Origin: Oegoconia quadripuncta
Lineage: Eukaryota; Arthropoda; Insecta; Lepidoptera; Autostichidae
Assembly (NCBI GenBank): GCA_949316235.1
Contig: OX438750.1
Span: forward strand, 14,944,865-15,008,864
Length of the DNA stretch: 64,000 bases
Direction: 5' to 3'
The notes under the pieces are model-generated. The model was not told the DNA's origin. It worked only from the letters and a program-made list of their open reading frames with translations, and searched no databases. Shown here in pieces: positions 22,032 through 33,800 of the stretch (positions are counted from its first letter, which is position 1; every line of letters starts with the position of its first letter). A program made the position numbers and the translations under genes.

Positions 22032-23588
22032 CTACGACAATTCCACTGGATTGCTAGATCCATTACGGAGGTTTAATAGTGAAATTGAGATGGACTGAAT
22101 AAGTTGGAGGGCAACGTTGTACGGAATAGAAGAATTTAAAATGAAATTTACCAAATTAGATAGGAGAGAGTTTAATTCTTCGGAAGACGACTTAGAGACA
22201 TGGGCTTCACCATCCAAGCCTTGTAATGCACAGCCGTTGGCTGCTGCAGGAATGATGAAAGATTGTAAAAGATCATTATGAGAATTTTTATCATAACCTG
22301 TATTCAAAGGCTTGTGCATTTTTGCTTTAGTAGGCATAGATTTTTTAAACCACATCTTTTGATTTTCAGATACAGAAGGAACATTGGAGTTGTCAGAAGA
22401 AACATGGGGGCTGGCAGATACCACTTCGGCATAAGATTTTAATAAAGGAAAAACTCTAGATATGACACTGAATTTTTAGACATGTGTAATTTGATGATGG
22501 TCTGTCTTAAATGCTCTGGACATGATTTACTTGAGGCCATATGAGCTCCGGAACAATTAACACAAGTGAAGTCATCCACTTGGCAAGTTTTCCCGTCATG
22601 ATCTTGCCCACACTTAAGGCACCTCGGCTTGCTTCTACAGGCCTCTCTTGTGTGGCCAAAGCGACAACAATGAAAACACTGTATAGTTGGATATACATAG
22701 CTCTCTACTGGAAGGGATGAATAGAAAGCAAAAACCCTCGAAGGTAAAGATTGCGCATCAAAGGTGAGGACGACTGACTGGGTGGGGATCCACTCAAAAC
22801 CATTTGAAGATGGAGACTTTCTAGATAATCTGCGGGAACGGAGAATAGCACCACAACCCTCAGGAACTCTTACATTTTCCATAATTTCTTCATGCGACCA
22901 ATGCTCAGGGATGCCTTTCACTATACCCATTTTGGAAATGTTAAAAGTAGGAATAGAGGCTTTATATTTTTTAGAAGACGCCAAACTCTCATTAAGTAAA
23001 AAAAGATTAGCCTCTTTTGGAGTGCTGAACGTTATGGACAATCTATTGCGGCCTATTCTCTTGACTCCATTTTCCAGGATGGCCAGGAGACCATTTTTGT
23101 GCAAAAATTGTGAAAATGTTAGGAGGGTGTAAGGATGATCCTTGTTTAGGGTCTGTCTCCATAAATTGAATATGGACAACGTAAGGGCCAGGGTCCTTAG
23201 TGGTGTATGCTGTTCTGAAAATGTTGGCAGTGTTTTCAGAAGGTGTGATGGCGGGAGTTGGAGTCAATTGCGTTTGTGAGACATTAAACTGTATATCCAT
23301 GTTATTGTTATCCGAATCAGGCGCTTTGAAGTTATCAGCCTTATTAGACATTAAAGTGCATGAGTCTAAATGAAATTTAATATTTTTTGTTGACTTTAAC
23401 TTGCTTTTGGAAATAGATGAAATTGGAGTTTTACGTTTATTTTTAAATGAAACAGTAAGAAACCCATCCGAATCAATATTGGCCGCAGCCGCCACTAAAG
23501 TATCGAGTCCTGATGATTGATCACTAGGATCGGGAGGTTTAGCTATCCTCGCAAGAGGAGGCTCCATCAATCCGCCGCCGACAGACAA
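22032..23588 (-). pseudogene. ORF1 (gag-like) of the I-clade element, frameshifted
   Basis: From MSVGGGLMEPP at 23588. After about 150 residues the frame shifts (near 23140), continues with DHPYTLLTFSQFLHK, and then has three zinc knuckles (CFHCCRFGHTREAC, CLKCGQDHDGKTC, CVNCSGAHMASSKSC). A second shift lies near 22470, before SYAEV. The last part (22424-22032) overlaps the ORF2 start at 22063 by about 32 bases. ORF1 proteins of this kind bind element RNA. Confidence 0.75.
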
Positions 23589-23748
23589 AAAGCAAAAAAC
23601 TTACCACTAGTTATCCTTATGTATATACAAACTAAATAAAATAAACTAATATAATACAAATAAACAGAAAATAAATAATTTACAAAAATTATCAAATTTT
23701 TAGCGCCCTTTCAGTTTCCCGCCAAAACGAAGAAAAGCTGTCATCGTC

Positions 23749-23845
23749 TGAGACTGACTTACAAACTGAAGAAATAAGACATGGCTGTTATGGGCTACAT
23801 CCCTTTGCCTTCTAAAGGACAGATTGAAACCAAAAAAAAAAATTA
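23749..23845 (+). mobile_element. Last segment of the split SINE-like copy
   Basis: Continues the copy from 10497 (TGAGACTGACTTACAAACTG) and ends in an A run at 23832-23841. Confidence 0.65.
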
Positions 23846-24870
23846 GTCATTATCTGAGTCGAGTAATCTGTGATCTGAGTAATCTATGCAAAGAGTATAG
23901 TAACTATTTACCGAGAACGAGTGGCAACTCCGTGGTTAAATTTGCATGTATAGACAGTGCTGCTGCCAACGATTGGTTGAGGAATTAAATCTATCTATAC
24001 ATACCTACGTACGTACACTGATTATATAGGTAGAAACTGGGTTTAGAAATAGGTATTGTTGTTTAAGAGGAAATTTTTATTTCTCATAACTAATTTCTTT
24101 AAATTGGCTATGAAAAACAAGTATAACAAAAACAAACAACAAATTAACAAAAATCTGAAATTTTACAAAAACTTTCAAAAGGAAATCGACGTTGACTGAG
24201 AGCTCGACATGACATCACCCACCGGTAAGATGGCGGCTGCTAACTGCTAATGGCGACAGAACACTAATAACGGTTAGTTCGTCAACCGCAGTTCAGAGGT
24301 CGCAGTCTGCTATGAAAATTGATGACATTTGAAGTGTGCCCCGAATCTGTGCTGACATGGTGCTGACAAACGATTCATCTGCGATGTTTTGTTTTCTAGA
24401 GGCTGCTGACTGATTGAGTCCGTTTAGGTCAAAGAGAATATAATCACTACGTTTTTAGGTTTCTTTGGTCATTGAGTCCGATGGCCTTAAAATAAAAAGT
24501 TGAAATTCTCATATCCTCCTAGTTTAGTTGTATACACAGAGTACTTTTTATATACGGAGAGTTGTATACTTTATCTACGTCTTCTTAGAAACCTATATAC
24601 GGTGAAATCACAGGCAGGGCGAAATTACTTCGCGGACAGAAAAAGTTCAGGCTTCAATATAAAAACGAGAAACACCCTTTTGCCATAAATTGTAACGCAA
24701 GTTTTATTACAACAAATATTTTATCTAAAACCTCTGATTACAGCCACAGCAATCTTATAGGTATGTAGTAAAAGGGGGATTACAGAAAACAAACGAATAC
24801 CCGTGGCCACTGATCAATAGTTACAGCAGAGTGGAATAATTCACATGACACAGGTATCCTAATCAAAATC
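23846..24870 (+). other. 5' region of the SMARCAL1 gene
   Basis: About 1 kb without a credible protein. It should hold the promoter and 5' UTR of the gene that starts at 24871. A donor-like CCACCG|GTAAGA at about 24220 and acceptor-like sites near 24763 and 24827 make a non-coding 5' exon possible, but I cannot define it. Confidence 0.35.
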
Positions 24871-27800
24871 ATGAGCTGTACTAAGGAAGAAATAGAAAGG
24901 AAACGCCTGGCTGCTCTACAGAAACGCCATAGCAAAATGACTTTTCAAAACATGCCATCTCAATACACATTTAATAACAATCCAGTTCTTGGCTCCCCAT
25001 CATCCCCCTATGGTCAATCCAGGGCTGGTCCTGTAAAGAACTTTACTAATAATACCAATAAAACTTTCCATCCTTACAATAAGGTGGAAAATAATAGGTA
25101 TACAGAGAATAGTGTGCCTGTGACCAAAGTTGTAAGTGGAATCATGTGTCTGATATCAGAGCACAGGTTTGAAGTTAGTCCTTCAGAGTTTTGTACTCCG
25201 CTTATAAATATATTCAAGACCATAACATCTAGAAACTATGGTAAGTACATAATTTGTTCTAATTATTTAATTACCTTACAATAGACTAAAAGAAATGTGA
25301 AGGTTTTTTACAGCATTTATCATGTCACAATCTGACTCCATCCACTATTGGAGTTGGGCACGGGTCTCATGGACATAATTAGTTTATTATAAATATCTAT
25401 ATCCAGGTTCGACCTTTGTCTCAACATTCACAGTTTAAAAAATTATTGTGGCAGACAACAAGAGGTCTCTTTAAAAATGAGAGTACCACTTTGGAGTACA
25501 GTCGTTAACAAAGGGTGTTTGGTATAGAATGGTCCTATTTGGGTGCCTCGGTTTGACTCTGTCAGCTTACCCAGGGAGACTTTGGTTTCAGTCTTTAAAC
25601 TGCGCTCGGGACACATGCCAACAAATAAATTTTATCATATGATGGAAATTAAACCGTCACCACTGTGTACAGTTTGTGATAAACCAGATGACATGTTACA
25701 CTTTTTGTTGGAGTGTGACTGGAGTGCAGATATTAGAGAACGAATTTTCAGTTCACTTTTTAAAACAGCGAAGCGGAGTGGACGGCTTAGCTGTATTGGC
25801 TGGTGTGCTCTGTAGAAGTCTGTAAAAATTTGTTGGATTGTCCATTGCAAAAGGAGATGTTTGAAAATGTGACGGTATCAATGAGGCTGGCATAGTCACC
25901 CAGGGTGTACAAAAGTCTCAAATTAAAAAAAAAGAAATTATTGATTTGACTGAAATATTTACTCTTGTAAAGTTTACAAGCTATTTTTAGCAATTCTTTT
26001 TTCCAGATGCAAAATCAAAGTTGTGGAACTTCTCAATAGATGACTACCAGGAGTTGATGCACAAGGTTGCGCCTTTAGCACCTCATGTTGTCCTTGGAGG
26101 CTTACCTTCTTATGTTTTCAAGGTTGGCATAGAGATATTAATGAGACTAGTTGTTTATGTATGTAATGTTAATGTTTGAACTTTGAGGAAAATAGTGAAG
26201 AATAAAATTGAAAAGTGGTTTCTATAAGCTTACCACTGCCTTACTTTTCTTGGAGTTATGTGTTGTCCAACTTGTCGTAACAAAATACTCATTTCATATC
26301 AGTCAACCAACAAGTTGACTAAGTTTCTGGTTGTGTTTTGATAAGACAAAAATATGTTAAACATAATTCAGCTCCAAAGAAGTGTTGTGTTGTCTAGTTA
26401 CGAAGAATATATGAATAATGAATCCTGCCTTTTATAAACTCTATAACTAGGTGCTATAGACTTAAAACTAAATAATCTTTTATGTAGAAAATTATTGGTA
26501 AGATAAACATTTTGGAGAAAAAACAGTGCGCTTTTTTTCTGCAACATTTTTGTAAATTTTTAGTACCAGAATCTGTTTAATTTTTTAAGATTTATTAGTT
26601 ACTGAATAATTGGCTGTTGACAGTTTTCGCTTCCATAATGTATGTATAATCATCTTCAACAGCCTTATACCTCCCCACTGTTGGGGCACGACTCCTCTCA
26701 CTGATTTGGTGGATTTGTGTCAGACTAGTGGCCAACTGACTGTTTTAAGCCATTAAATTGGGAGACCGCGTCTTAACCGCTGACCCACCGACGCTCTTTT
26801 TATTGCTGATTTACATACTGTAGGGGATCTATTACATAATTTCATCCTTATCATCATCGGTTACATTGTGACATGTGATTGGTTGGCTCGGCAATTTGAC
26901 AGTTTCTCAATGGTAAAGTTGTAACTTTACCATTGAGAAACTTTACCATTGAGAAATTGAGATGGTGAATCCATTACAACCGGCCCTTACATTATGTATA
27001 ATGTAAGGGCCGGTTGTAATGGATTCACCATCTCAATTTTTACATATTTATAATATTCTCAGGTACTTCAGGAACACATGATGGATGCAAACAATGTTGA
27101 TTTGTCCCCTATTGAGGCCACACTTAGAAATAAACTGATGCCATTCCAGGAAGATGGAGTCAGGTATAAACTAAGTTTTTTAAATAAATGGAATCCATGA
27201 CTTCTTTAGGCTGTTGATAAGCTTATCTTTGAATTGGAAAATAGATTAGGACGAGACGGGCCCCTGTTTAACACTGAGCTTAGCTATAGCACAGAGCTTC
27301 TTTGTTTCAGACAATTGGTTTTGTCTGCCATTTATATGTATACATTGTTTCTTTATTAAAAGGTTTGGCATAGTTCGACGGGGTCGGTGTATGATCGCGG
27401 ACGACATGGGCCTAGGAAAGACATTCCAAGCACTGGCTATCGCCAACTACTATAAGCATAATTGGCCTCTTTTGGTAGTCACCACGTCTTCTATGAGGTA
27501 TGTTACGTATGAATTAAGTAATTACACATTAGTGCCGTGTGGTTTAGGCATGTAAAAGAATATAAACAACCTATATCTTCCCATGGTTGTCAAAAGATAC
27601 GACTAAGGGACTTTCCACCAAAAAAATCTATAGACTTGCACATTTTAACGGCCATGGGCTCACCCCCTGTCACGTGTGCATATCTGAACAAATTCCAAAG
27701 TGGGCCGTAGATTTTATTTCAAGCATTAACCTTATAATGTTTGGAACACCCTAAAGCTTTGGGTACCTCATTCTCTCTTTGTAAGTCGGTTAAAAATTAC

Positions 27801-30800
27801 ATCAACAATATTGGTCAGTCAAGCTCAAACAAGTTTTATTTCGTTAGTTATATAATTAACATTTGAAAACATCATGAAATATGAGTCTTAAATTAGTTTC
27901 GCATGACAGGAACCCTACGAATACCGCCAATCGCATATCAATCTCCGGTCGGCGCGTGCGCCGCTGATGGCTTTGAAAAAAAATTAAAGTTCCTATGCCA
28001 ATAAGTTCTATTTCACTTTATGCCCTATTTATTTTCTTACGGTAAAAAAACTCATCCATTATTTGTTGTAGTGTAATTTTATTTTATTTTTTACTGATCG
28101 GCGTCAGACGCAACTCGCATGAACGCTTCAAGGGATTCTGTCACGCACTGGCTGAACCACGCCCGTTATGATAACATTACTAGCTTGGTTGTCTTCCCTT
28201 TGCATTTGCTTCCTGAGTCATATATTCCTCTTTTCATTTAACAATTTGTATCGGACGGTGGAGCAAGACAGTTACAGGGTGATGGCCAAGAGGAACGACA
28301 AGGCAGACCGCGTCGGTCATTTGGTTCAAAGATATTGTATAGTTGACTGGATCTCACTGGATGTCGCTGGCACGGAATGTTAAAATTGGCGTAATAGAGA
28401 GGGAATTTAAAAATTACACCCGTGAAAGAAAAGTTGAAATTAAACCGTTTATCGTGACATGGACATGTTATGAGGAGGGATAAAACGCATGTCACTAAAA
28501 GAGTGATGATAATGGACGGTTGGAAAGGCAGAGGAAGACCACGGAGAATATGGATGGAATTTGTGAAGGGTGATATGAACGAAACAGGCGTGATTGATGA
28601 GGTAACGGCTGATAGATAGAGGAGATTGGAAGAAAAAGACGTACTGCGCCGACCCCAAATAAATTGGGACTAGGGCAGCAGCAGTGCGTGGATATGGGCT
28701 GAGAATGATTTTTAATTGTTTTTCCAGAGAGACCTGGCAGAGTAAGGTACACGAACTGCTTCCTTCGATTCCCCTAATGAACATCGTCACTCTAACTAGC
28801 AGCAAAGATTCCCAGCTAGTTGCTGATAGGCAGGTGAGTGAGAAGAGGTTAGCGAAAGTTAATAGTAAAATTCCATTACTCTACACCATAATAGTTCTTT
28901 TCACCTGTTTTTTTACGGATTATGCTGTTTGGAACACAAAATGTTTTATTAAATTCATTCTGAAAAAATGAGTAAACAGCTTATCCGATGATTACTGATA
29001 TCTGACAAACAGATTTATAAAAATATTTTGATGTTACTGATATGGTAAACAAATTATTTTATTCATTTAAAAAGGTTCATCTACAGTTATTACGCAGTCT
29101 GATTCCAGATAAACACAACGTGCATGTTAAATTAACGTGTTTACATTAATTTTATTATGAATGAATTTATATTGTATTGTATTTATTCGTCAACAATGTC
29201 ATTGTGTTCGAAATTATATAACATAAAAACATGAAATCAAATTATAAAATATGGAATAACTAGGATTTATTTATAAAATTATGGAATAAATTATAAAACA
29301 TAGTCTAATTGCATCAGTACAAAAACATAAAATCTAATTATAAGCACAACATTAATCATATTAAAAGTCACCTAACAATGCATAAAATAACTAATATAAA
29401 AACATTAAATTTTAATAAAGTAAATAGTCAAATATTATTATAAATCAGTCAATGTATTTAAAAATCGTCAAGTCTGTAGCAACACTTTTCCAACAGGAGC
29501 TGCTTTAATTTGAATTTAAATTGTTTTAAATCTGTTATTACCTTCAGTTCTATGGGCAGCTTATTGAATAGTTTGACTGCTTGGTATCGCGAGCAGTGGG
29601 TGGCTATTTGCAATTTTGGTTGTATAATGCTAATCATGTCTTTACGTCTGGTTGCGATTCTATCCCTCATCTCCTCGTCAATTTCATAGATATGTCTATT
29701 TTTTATTAAATTAGTCAAAATAGTCAAAATATATAAACTTGGCACAGTCAAAATGCCAAGCCTTTTGAAGTGTTCTTGGCAGCTCTCCCAGGGTGGAATT
29801 CTAACTATGGCGCGTATTGCTCTCTTTTGAATGGTAAACGCCTGTTTCATATTATATGCGTAACTGTTTCCCCACAGAGTGATCCTGTAGCGCAGCTTTG
29901 ATTCCACCAAAGCGTAATATACCATTTTAAGTTGGTCTCTACAAAGAACATCCCTCAAACTGCGCAGAGCATAGCACGCCGAACTAACACTATTTTCAAT
30001 GTTTTGAAGTTCGGATTGCCAATTCAAGTTGCTGTCAATATGTACGCCTAAGAATTTAACTACTTCTACAGTTTTAATAGTCTCGTTGCAGAGGTTGACA
30101 TTTAACTCCATGTCATTTCTAACATGTGTTTTAAACAGTACTACATTCGTCTTATTTATATTAAGCTTTAGATTATTAATCGTGAACCAGTGATGAAATA
30201 AAACAAGCAATTTATTCACTTTCATATTCAGGTTTTCCAAGGTGTCAGCAGTCACTACAGCGTTTGTGTCATCAGCAAAGAGAGCCATTTTAACTCCCTC
30301 TATTTTATTATTAATGAAATTTATTAAGTCATTGACAAAAATGATGAAAAGTATAGGAGAGAGTACTGACCCTTGTGGAACACCCCTCGTTATGGTTATT
30401 AAATTTGAGTGGTGTATTTCTTCTACTCCATCGTCCGTTGTATCCTTTATCTCTACAAATTGCCTACGATTATTTAAGTACGATTTGATGAGTGACAACA
30501 ATTTATTTCTCACGCCGTAATGTTCTAGTTTGGCTATCAGTATATTATGATCCACGCAGTGAAATGCGGAGGACAGATCGAGAAAGGTCCCTGCTACTTT
30601 TTTCTTATTGTTTAATTCGCTTGCCACATCATGGATTAGAGTATCAACTGCGTCACCAGTACTACGACCCTTTTGATATCCGAATTGTCTAGAATTTAAA
30701 ATTTTCGCTCGAGTCAGATGTGATTGAAGTCGCTTTTTTATTATCTTTTCTAATATTTTAGAGAGTATCGGCAAGAGTGAAATCGGTCTGTAATTTTTGT

Positions 30801-33800
30801 GGTCAGTTTTGCTGCCTTTTTTATATATGGGCACAACCTTAGCTATTTTAAGCTGTTCAGGAAAAACACACTTCTCCATGCATAAGTTATAGAAGTGTGC
30901 TAATGGACTCGTCAAACAGTCTTCGTTTTCTTTGATTATGGCTACAGGCACCTCATCATATCCACATGATTTTTTGCTATTTAAACCCCTAAGAATATTT
31001 GAAATTTCTTTTTCAGTGACTATCCAATGTTCTATATTGGTTTTAACCCGGTATGTATTTTCTCTTACTACTTTTAAAGACTCATCAAAGTTATGTGATA
31101 CTTTGTTTACATTTGTGAAGGTTTCATTTAGTATTTCGGCAATTTCTCTTCTGTCGTGCACTTTTCTATTTCCCAGGTTAAGAATAATGTTTTCCTGTGT
31201 CTTTTCAGCCTTCTTGTTGGTGTACGCATTGACGACTTTCCATATTTGTGATGTTCGATTACTTGCTTCACTTATAGTCTTTTGAATATTCAATGCCTTA
31301 GCTGTTCGTAGCACTCGTCTGTATGTTTTGATATAAGATCTTTTATAATTGTATATAGTTTCGTCAGTGTTGTTTTTGTCTAAGGTACATAAAATTCTTT
31401 TCATCTTACTGGACACTTTTATGCCTTTGGTTGTCCACCTGATTTTGTTTGATTTTGCAAGGTTTACTCTACATTTCCTTTTCCTAAAATTTTTGACAAA
31501 AAGTTGATTAAATTTGTGTAAGAAACTATTTATGCCCAAATTCTTCCATTGAACTTGTTTGATCATTTTCCTGAATTCCTCTTTATTTACGTTGTTATAT
31601 ATTCTTTTTTGAACTATTTTTATTCGCTCTTTCTGTTTGTCATATCTTTTCTCTACAGTAAGTTGCATCAAGATGCCTGCGTGTCCATCTGAAAGCCCGT
31701 TGTGGTCTATCTCTACACTGATTACATCTGCCACATCTATATACTCTTTTGACACCTACAAGTTATTTATCTATATTCGGCCCCGTTATTGTCATTCGAC
31801 GCCTGATTGGTGTTCCGTGTCTGGGAAACTAACGGTCCAGTAACCGTTGTTACTACGTTCGAACCAGTGTTCGAATCCCGCAAGGGGAAATATTTGTGTG
31901 ATGAAAACGAACATTTATTCCCGAGGCATGGATGTTTATATTTTTACCGTAAGGAAAAAAATAGGGCATATTAGGTAAGTGAAATAGAAGTTATTGGTAT
32001 AGGTAGTTTATTTTTTTTCAAAAACGCACGCGCCGTCTTTTGATTGATATGCGACTAGCTGGATTCGTAGGGTACCTATCATGCGAATTATTAAAGATGT
32101 AATTATGTGGAACAGGCAACTAACGCGCCCGACAAATGACACAACGCATTATTCAATTATGGTTTTGAAAAAAAATAACCTACATATGCCAATACCTTCT
32201 ATTTCAATTATTTAATAAGCCCTATTTTTTTCCTTTCGGTAACAAATTATCCGGTATAATATGTTTTCTGCATATTGTCGTAATTTTCTTGTTGTTGCTG
32301 TTATAGCGTGATGTCAAATAAATATATGTCTATATCTAATATAGCAAGAAAGTTAAAAACTTTCCCCTTGTTTCATCTTAAATGATTAAATTTAAATAGT
32401 TAAATATAAAAGAAGCCGCATTCAAATCGGACACACACACACACGCCGTCAAAGGCATAACGCCCGTTATCTTTTGACGACCGATTGGTGTAGTGGATAG
32501 TGACCCTGTCAGCGAAACCGACGGTTCCGGGTTCGAATCCCGCGAGGGGTAAATGTTTGTGTGATGAATACGAACATTTATTCCCGAGTCATGGATGTTT
32601 ATATAAATATTTATGTATGTTTATCCGTTATCTAGTATCCATAGTACAAGCTTTGCTTAGTTGGGGAGTAGACGATTGGTGTAAGTGCCTCAAATATTTT
32701 TCTTTTTTATCTTTCCTCGGAAGTTAAAAATGAAAATAAATAGTAATAGAGATGTTTGCTTATAAAAAATGGAATAAAGAAATATATAATTTCTACTAGG
32801 TCAACACACTGTCTACGGTTATCGATCACCCCTGGCATAAAACACCAAGAAACCTTTATATTTGACCTTTCCATTTGCTTGATTTCAGACTGAGGTCGTG
32901 ATAGTCAGCTACAAAATCACTGGCATGCACACCGAGCTATTGAGAAACAAGAAATTTGGAGTTGTTATTATTGTAAGTGTTTTATATTAAATTTTATTTT
33001 AAACTAGCTTTCCGCCCACGGCTTCGCCTGCGTGGAATAACTTCATCGCGAATTTGTTTAATTGGTTTATCCCATGGGAGCTATTCACTTTATCGTGATA
33101 AAATATATATTAATCCAGGGTATGTTTTACCTATATACCAAATTTCAATCAAAGCCGTACAATAGAGCTACAAATAAACAATCTAACTAATATTATAAAT
33201 GGGAAAGTTTGGATGTTTGTTTATTTGTTTGTTTGCTCAATCACGACGAAACGGATGAACGAATTTAGATGAAATTTGGTATATAGGTAGAATATGCCCT
33301 GGTTTAACACATAGGATATTTTTTATACCGATAAAGTGAGTAATTACAACTAGATCTGGGGAAGTCAAGTGTGCCCCGAGGCAAGGACGCAGAAGAGTGA
33401 CACACTAAGTAATGCCATGGATAGTGTTCATCAATTTTCTTATATATCTGATAAATAAATGACGTATTTTCATAACCGATTGTTTAAGATTACTATATTT
33501 ATTATATCAATCACCGTGAGAAAATAAATTTATACCGTGGACTATAAAAGAAATTAATATTGTTGTCATTTCTGTCGTGAGTGCTGTAGGGTCACTCAAA
33601 TAGAATAGAACCAACCAATCTCTTTCCGTGGGTGTCGTAAAAGGCGACTAAGGAACTTCCCAACAAAAACCATGTATAATTTTGCACTTTTCAATGGCGT
33701 TAGGCTCACCCCCTGTCACGTGTGCATTTCTGTATATTTCATGAGGTGAACCGTGAATGTTGTTTCAATCGTTAAATTTTTAATGTTTGGAACACCCACT

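Larger units (their letters stand above)
10671..22063 (-). pseudogene. ORF2 (endonuclease-RT-RNase H) of the I-clade element, split in four
   Basis: Piece 1, 22063-21270: APE endonuclease with QWNCRSVRSK, ISETWLKPD, LGDFNAHHSMWG and GSDHYPIVL. Piece 2, 17156-16430: linker and RT start (SPGSDGIPYSF, SSYRPVALSSVLYKL). Piece 3, about 14288-14113: LIKNRMEWFLEHN, QFGFRKGKS, AAFLDVNAA. Piece 4, 12717-10671: [29 protein letters not shown], then RNase H (FTDASKSA, ECMGILE, FTDSLSCLQSL, AWIPSHVGIQGNEAVDRLAK). The gaps are exactly the nested insertions. The catalytic residues of the RT and RNase H are visible, so the copy was probably functional before it was interrupted. Confidence 0.8.
10498..23748 (-). 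mobile_element. I-clade non-LTR retrotransposon carrying nested insertions
   Basis: Reading on the minus strand: 5' end at 23748, ORF1 (gag-like, CCHC), ORF2 with endonuclease, RT and RNase H, 3' UTR, and an AAG-repeat tail at 10498-10510. The target duplication TGAGACTGACTT is at 10486-10497 and 23749-23760, inside a SINE-like copy. ORF1 plus APE endonuclease, RNase H and a simple-repeat tail fit the I clade. Insertions inside it are BEL/Pao 17162-21268, a non-LTR fragment 14288-16428 with a mariner, and a GC-rich retroposon 12718-14112. Without them it is about 5.6 kb. Confidence 0.85.

Noticed and set aside
28168..28970. Open frames overlapping SMARCAL1 exon 5 and the RTE fragment
   Set aside because: Shadows of exon 5 and of the retroposon remnant; they ignore the good splice sites.
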